NCBI GenBank assembly: GCA_036186865.1
Contig: AP025057.1
Location: 22,952,348 to 23,016,347, forward strand
From: Eustoma russellianum
Taxonomy: Eukaryota; Streptophyta; Magnoliopsida; Gentianales; Gentianaceae
Length of the DNA: 64,000 nucleotides
Reading direction: 5' to 3'
The notes below the pieces were generated by a model. It was not told the origin of the DNA and made no database searches. It saw only the letters and a list, made by a program, of their open reading frames with translations. Below are positions 57,661 to 64,000 of the stretch, piece by piece; the first letter of the stretch is position 1, and every line of letters starts with the position of its first letter. Made by a program: the position numbers and the translations under genes.

Positions 57661-58979
57661 CTAGAAAATAAAAGACAATGGCTCCCAAAAATGGCCATAT
57701 GCATCCCGTAGCACAGCACCTCCTGCAGCAGAGAAGGAGCCTAAAGCGGCATCTACATTCAACTTAAATCGTCCAGAAGGTGGTGCTAGCCAACGTACAA
57801 TCTGAATCCGGTGAGGAAGAAGGCGAGGCGATAGGCCAAGTGAGATTAAGTGTGGATCCACAGAAGCATGCTTGGTACCTGACTGAGCATTGGACCAATG
57901 ATAGATTTCATACCGGATCAATTCTTGCAACCCATGCAAAGACCAACGTTTATTCCTAAACACAATCGATCCATACATACGCCATATTGTCCACAAGATG
58001 ATTCCTGGTGCGACAATCTGCATGCACCCCTGAAAAGAAATCCCACAGGTGGAAGTCCACCAAGCATGAAGGTACTGACGCAGAGGTAACTGAAAGGAGA
58101 CCGGGCTATCAAGAGCTGCAGCATAAAATGGCTATATCGTCTGTATAGATGCACAATCTAGAAAAATATGCTGCATAGTGGCTGAAGAAACACAACAGAA
58201 AGGACAGCATGTGGGTCCTTGAATCTTAAGCCAACTAAAATTATCCAACAAATGAAGGCTCCACGATATATTTTCCACATACAAAGGCGAACGGATGGAA
58301 TCTGAAAGCGGTGACAGATAAAAGAATGCGAGAAAAGATTGATCCCTACTGGCTGAATCACTGCATAGGCCGACTTTAAAGTGAAGACGCCTCCATTATC
58401 ATGTTTCCACACATAGCTACCTGGAATACCAATAATATGCGAAATGCAAATGGAATGGATCGCACAAGTGCGCTTCCAATAAGGACAATCCATAATCCTA
58501 GAGGGCAAACCCAATCGACCTTCATATTCAGAGTGCATAAAAGATGACCATAAGGATTGTGTGGTATTATAGGACCACCATAGTTTAGCCGCATATGCAA
58601 GTGACAAATAATCCAAATAGTGCAAACCAAGCGCACCCTCACCCTACGATGTAAACAAAGTAATTCATTTGACCCAATGATGCTTATGTGTAGTATCTCG
58701 GATCCCCCAGAAAACTTGCATATGCATCTTCGAATGGCATGCATGATACTCTTAGGTAGCGAGAGAACCAAAAGGGTGTGAATAGGCAGCGCATCGAAAA
58801 CATGCTTGAGCAAAACTAACCTACCTGCTGAAGACATAAATTTATTTTGCCAAGAGAGCAGCTGAGTATCCAGTCGAGCCAAAAAATCCATACAGTGTAC
58901 AAGGCGGGTGAGGCCACGAAATAGATAAACCCCTAAATATTTAATAGGTAACGTGGTAGCAGTCATGCCCAAGAGAAAA
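57661..58979 (-). pseudogene. LINE-f ORF2 remnant (thumb, zf-RVT, start of RNase H)
   Basis: From 58972 downward: GMTATTLPIKYLGVYLFRGL, SSAGRLVLLKHVFDALPIH, LPKSIMHAIRR (thumb). A frameshift near 58640 leads to LSLAYAAKLWWSYN and YWKRTCAIHSICISHI (linker). Decayed zf-RVT follows, then 57661-58023 with QIVAPGIILWTIWRMYGSIVF, LNVDAALGSFSAAGGAVLRD (first RNase H Asp). The remainder of RNase H after 57661 is frameshifted. Same family as LINE-a to LINE-e. Confidence 0.85.
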
Positions 58980-60288
58980 ATACATAAATAAGTTTATGAA
59001 TTGTTATTTATAGTTTTATTTCATAAAGTATTTTTGAAAAGTTCACACTTGCATCTAGAATCATATCGTATAGTCGGATATCTTATGACAGTGTATCGTA
59101 CGTTATTGACCATCGGCAAGCTGCATAATTCCATGATCGATGTGGTTGTTATTATAGGTGTATCGCATCGTTATCGATGATTGGAGGCCATCACGATATT
59201 GGAACCCAAGGGGCTGATATCATGGGCATATTGTATCGTTTCTTATCGGCCTGTGTGTATCTCTTGTCGAAGGACAATGGATCACCGGCGCATCGGTCTA
59301 TCGTTAGGTTATGTACATTATGATGTAACACTATGGTGATTCATCGGGATTCATATTTTGTACATGTGACTATATGGGGATACTCCGTCACTATACGATG
59401 TGAGTCGCATGCAAGATAAAGTGCTATAGCTATCATATGACATGACATCGGTTTTGATTTATCGTTATCGTTATGGATTTTTTTATGACATCGATATTGA
59501 TCTATCGTTATTGTTATGGAAGTTTTATGACATCGTTTTTAGATTATTGTTCATCGTTATCGAATTTTCATGTCTTTGTTTCAAAAGACATCGCATCGTA
59601 GTCTTATCACATTTACATGGCTCATATAAGGACTTGACGTATATATATGATGAGAATAAGTTGATGACATCGTAGACTTGGATTTAGAATCTAAGTATTG
59701 ATATATTGATAAAGATGTTCTCTAGAGAGATGATCATATCCCCCGCTGCTTTGATAGAAAAATTTATGTTACATGTAAAAATTTTTAAAGTTATGTTATG
59801 CACTCTGTTTAAACTGGAGAAGCGATTTGTTATTTTCTTCAAAATGTTGTATTATTTTCTATCCCATCTCCCCATACATGATCCACATGACGTATCTAGT
59901 AGGACTACTTGCTGGGCGATTACGTTTTATCGCTCATACTTGCCTTATCACTTTGCAAAGAACAGGTACCACTATACATACTGTTGAGGATGGTTCCAGA
60001 TAGATCATCGATAGTGATGTAGTGTACTGACAGATTTTATTGAAGATGCTAGCCACTGGAGCATCTTGTACTCCGAGTATTTCAGGATTTAAAGCATTAT
60101 GATTTGCACAAATTTGTATTTTGATTTACTGCATGGCGATTGTATTTTTTTATATTTATGCTACTTCCGCTTATCGGTTTGTTATCCATGTCGGCATGCA
60201 CATGTATAGTATCAATGCCTTGTACTTCTCGTAGTAGAGTACGATGGATGCACGGGGTCTGAACCCTAGTTTCAGGCGGGGTACTACA
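58980..60288 (+). mobile_element. LTR-Y related fragment, + orientation
   Basis: Ends GGCGGGGTACTACA. The last 80 bp are the complement of the start of 60613-60700 with changes. Contains CTTGCTGGGCGATTACG near 59910 and a short VEDGSR frame at the position of the acidic frame in other copies. Repeats built on TTATCGTTATGG occur at 59440-59600. More diverged than the other LTR-Y copies. Confidence 0.55.
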
Positions 60289-60612
60289 ATGATGGTTTAG
60301 GAGCTTGTTTTAAACTATATTAAATTTTTTTAGATTGAAAACAAGGTTAGTTTGTTTTAGGTCATGCTAGAGGTTATTTTGAATAAATGTTTTGTTGGAT
60401 AAACCCATTTAAAAATACATTCATTTAAAATAGTTTGATGTCACTTAAGCTAGCAATAGCTAGAAATAGCCTTGTGACTTGTGCTCATGCAACGGGTGCA
60501 AATGTTTTCTCATAATCTATATTCTCTTTTTGATTATACCTTTGTGCAACTGGTATAACTTTATTGTGTGTAACATTGCTATGCTCATTTATTTTATTCT
60601 TAAAACCCATTT
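60289..60612 (-). pseudogene. Copia-4: scrap of Ty1/copia reverse transcriptase
   Basis: The - strand translation gives NQKENIDYEKTFAPVA and LFLAIASLSDIKLFQMDVK, the RT segment up to the first catalytic Asp. About 100 codons with stops. It is bounded on both sides by LTR ends pointing towards it, so two LTR-type insertions hit one copia element or rearranged around it. Confidence 0.75.
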
Positions 60613-63600
60613 TGTAGCGCCCCGCCTAGGACCAGGGTCTCGGCACGGTGCACCCACCGTACTCTACTACGAGAAGTACAAAGCGTTGATGTCATACATG
60701 TACAAATCGTAGAAACATGTATTGATAAGCGGAAACGAAATAACATAAGCATAAATAAACATGAACTGAAGTACAGCCTAATACATCCGCATGAGTGTCA
60801 TAAGTACATCAAGAGTACAAAATAGAGTAGTACAGAGCTGAATATCCAAAATGCAAAAGAGGCCATAGCCTGCTACTAGTCAGCTCCTTGCACCTAGTCT
60901 CGGGGCTCATCTTTAATAAACTCTGGCTCAGGGTCCTATGGATCTGCGTGGTGAAATAAAGGGGTGAGGGATAACGAATCGCTCAGTAAGTAGTTCCACC
61001 TAGGTTCGTCAAGTGGATCACACATGGGGACTGGGGTAATGGGTGGTACAAAATGGTGAATCTCAGATATCATGATGCTCAATGTAAACAAGAATAATGA
61101 ATCATAGAGTGAGTGCAGAATAATAAAGCATAGTGTAAATGCAGAAATAAAATAGCAGACATCATATCATGCATAAATATCACAAATAAAAAAATTGTAA
61201 AATTAATAGACTTTCCTGTGAAACCTTCATGTCTTAACTCGTAGTTACTTTATTCTTGGTTAAATCTTCTTTGGTTTGTGCTCGTCATTCTTTCATCATA
61301 CTTGGTCTCGATATTTCTAGATCTGACTTAGCATTATTAGAGGGTGCATGAGACATGATCGTGATATAGGCATTGTAAAACCTTTTGAAAAAAGTTTCAT
61401 TTCATACATACATAAACATGACATGACATGAGTAGCTATAGCACTTTGCATAACATAAGAATGGTACCCACAACATATCGAATGATTCTCCGAGTAGTCA
61501 CGAGTACCGTCTATGAATCTCTATTGTCCAACCACGGTGATACATCATACGTATGTAGGACTAACGGTGGCGCGTTATAGCAGAGAACCTGAGTCCTGTA
61601 CGCGGTGTTACACTCTGCAATAATATATTTTGCCCCTAACATCCTCCCCCAGGACCAGACATCAGGCAGCTCTTCATATTGAACGTCATAGACGTAACAG
61701 AAAGGCAGAGAACTTACCTCGGGCAAGGTGTTACACTCAGCCTGCATGTCATGCGTATATATAGATAGGTAGAGAGCCCTTGTCCCAGACAAGATGTTAC
61801 ACTCACCCACAGATACATGCATAAGTCATATGGAATCATTTGTCTCGCGGTACAATTCCTTAAATCATGAGAACTTTTAAAAAGAACATTTCACGCATAA
61901 ATCTTAAACTTGCTTGTAAATAAATCAGTGTTGTTTGAAAGCTATGAAGACAATATGTATGAGGAAGGCTTTACGTAGGGCTCTTTTTATTCCTATTCAG
62001 ATTTAATAATTGATTTTTCGTAATTGTAGTTGGTTGTTATTCATTCATTTAGGTTATCTTATTTGGCTAGTTTGCCCTTGTTGGGCCTTGTATCTTCATA
62101 TATGTATACTATAATTCATAATACGTGGTGTGAGGAATTTATGTCCATGTAGTTATTTGACAGTTAAATGGTCTTCACTTGATAATGTAATTTCAACACA
62201 TATTTCATAAGCATTTTCATAGTATGCTTTTAAGTGATCAATTCATGGAGAGGTCCCAAAATTGGGCCTAGGGCCGAAAAGTACCTTTTTCCCTCACTTA
62301 AATTTTCTCATTTTCCCTTTATTGATCTATTGTGCTCAATTTTCATACATATGACTTATAATAATTATATGGTCACAAAGAAATTGTTACATGTTTCAAA
62401 TTCATGAATTTAGATGCCAAAATGGCGATTGGGCCGAAATCTAGTCAAATCCATTACTTGGAGTTTATATCATTATGTAATGGTTACACTTATGGCCCTC
62501 TTCTTTCTATGTACTTGTCAACTTTATACAAAATCATGAAGATATACACCAATGGAAATTTGTGCTTCATTATGACCACTTCAGTCTTCATAGTCGAAAG
62601 TAGGGATGTCCCCTTTTTATAATTATTCCCACCTAATATGCATGCTTGATGATAAATATGACGATCCATTTTTCATATTTTGGTTATTATAAATATATGG
62701 TGATAGTTCACAATGTACATCTTTATACTCAACTTTAGCATGTTCAAATCACATTATACATATATGTTAATGGTCACAAAAATGAGATGTATGATGATGA
62801 TCATCCAAAAAATGTCATGCAAGTACATAGAGTGTAACATCCATGATGATGATCATGCTACAAATGATATGCAACATATGAAGCACCAAAATGAAGAACA
62901 CATGATCATCAAGATGCACAGCATGATGATGGTGATCAATTCATGGCTTATGTAGGAGGCTCTTAGCCCTCCCCTATGGAAAGGAAAATGGTGATGTTAA
63001 CACTTATGATGATCAAAGATGGTATCTTTATGAACTTGCATAATGAAATGAATTGTTTTGTACCATCATGAGGGCTATAGTACTTCTATTTCCATGGTAA
63101 TCTCTTCTTCTATATTTGAACATAAAGAAAAGGGCATGTATGTATCAAAATGACAATAGAGAAGGTTTTTAGCACACTTACTAACATAATATACTCATAT
63201 GTCTACCATTTTTGTATCAAAGTCTAGAAAGTATGGTGAAGGTTTCACCTTCTTGACATGCACGACCTAAATGACCTATTAATGACTAAATTTTATCTTG
63301 CATGTTAAAATAAAGTATTATTCTAAGCATATTTGGTGGTTTCACTCAAGAAAAGAACACATGCATCAACCATTTCAACATGCAAGCCCTCTTTATTTCA
63401 AAAAAAGTTAGAGACCTTAATTTTAGTTGCATGTATGATCCAATTATGATTACTGATCATACTAAGCTTCATCTTTAACTTTCTTGAAGAAACTAGGAAG
63501 AATACTTGCCTTGGAGTACTTGAATCTTACACTAATTGGTGAAAGATTTCTTCTTTTGCCCCTAAATTGAAAGTCACGGCCTTGAAGCCATGTAAGGAGG

Positions 63601-64000
63601 AAAAGTTAGTTTCTTTTGTAACAAAATAAGATTGTGGATATTTTAAGACTTAATCCAAGTAGTTCTTACCTTGAAAGCTTGAAGTTCCTTACTTTCTTCA
63701 ACCTTGAAAACATCTTCCCCACACTTGGGGATCCTTCGATTTTTGGCTTACGGATTCCTACTCTTGGAAGCTTGTTTCCTTACTTGAAGATGGAAGAAAT
63801 TTGTTTTCTTCTTGATGATGGCTCATGGTGGTGATTGAGAAAGGAAGGAGATTTTGATTTGTGTAAGGGAGTGAAGAGTGTAGAGAATATGTTTCTAGAG
63901 GAAGAGTGGACTAAGGGAAAAATAAGAGAGTGAATATGAAGATTTTTCTTGTGAAAATGGAATTCTTATTCCTCTTATCTCAAAGATTGGCTGAAATGGT
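60613..64000 (-). mobile_element. LTR-Y copy 3, running off the window
   Basis: Low end TGTAGCGCCCCGCC. Contains the decayed short frame (60894-60944), ~60-bp repeats (61690-61815) and blocks parallel to copy 2, for example the CACGGCCTTGAAGCC region at 63575. No coding sequence recognised. Confidence 0.65.
60894..60944 (-). pseudogene. Decayed short acidic frame in LTR-Y copy 3
   Basis: DP, a stop, then DPEPEFIKDEPRD and stop. Same position as in copies 1 and 2. Confidence 0.3.

Larger units (their letters stand above)
56670..58979 (-). mobile_element. LINE-f: 5'-truncated L1-type LINE in LTR-Y
   Basis: A degenerate 3' tail is seen at 56679-56696 (complement of CCTCTGCCATTTCTTATT) and the 3' UTR hairpin at about 56815-56880. 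Coding from 57660 upward gives RNase H, zf-RVT and the RT thumb. It stops at about 58979, where a + strand LTR-Y piece begins. Confidence 0.8.

Overview
The window looks like repeat-rich nuclear DNA of a flowering plant, probably a eudicot. I infer this from a broken-up endogenous pararetrovirus (Caulimoviridae), plant-type L1 LINEs carrying DUF4283, zf-RVT and RNase H domains, Ty1/copia elements whose primer-binding site matches initiator Met-tRNA (TGGTATCAGAGC), a Ty3/gypsy chromovirus, and a Mutator-like element carrying a piece of an LRR gene. I found no intact host gene, tRNA or rRNA. Nearly all bases belong to transposable elements inserted into one another.

Layout. 1-5766: endogenous pararetrovirus (EPRV) in two opposite orientations joined through a ~195-bp inverted repeat, with a 5'-truncated LINE (LINE-a) inside it. 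5767-5913: CA/TA microsatellite. 5914-16223: three LINEs, namely LINE-b (near full length, +), LINE-c (3' end, +) and LINE-d (3' half, -). LINE-c and LINE-d lie tail to tail. 16224-29835: Copia-1 (+), a gag-pol element with a ~2.7-kb 5' LTR. A 1.18-kb Pack-MULE sits in that LTR and a 5.27-kb solo LTR (LTR-X) sits in gag. 29881-30343 and 51342-51665: two pieces of LINE-e, apparently split by Copia-2 (-), which spans 30344-51341 (21 kb). Nested in Copia-2 are an LTR-X fragment, a chromovirus 3' end (36545-37690) with its LTR (34482-36568), the gag-only Copia-3 (37691-43269), and two pieces of another long LTR family (LTR-Y). 51666-64000: an AT-rich stretch, more LTR-Y copies in both orientations, LINE-f (-) and a scrap of copia reverse transcriptase.

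Every element-encoded gene of useful length is broken by stops, frameshifts or truncation, so the region is a graveyard of TEs. Insertion order can be read from the nesting: EPRV and LINEs are oldest, then copia elements, then LTR-X/LTR-Y/chromovirus and the Pack-MULE. The Pack-MULE looks youngest because its 167-bp terminal inverted repeats differ by one base as read.

The observations I rate highest are: (1) a short acidic reading frame about 300 bp from the 3' end of several unrelated long LTRs, which changes mainly at third codon positions between two copies; (2) the Pack-MULE with its captured LRR fragment; (3) a nested hairpin in the 3' UTR of all six LINEs, with compensatory base changes; (4) the inverted, permuted EPRV fragments. 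All alignments were made by eye, so identities are approximate.
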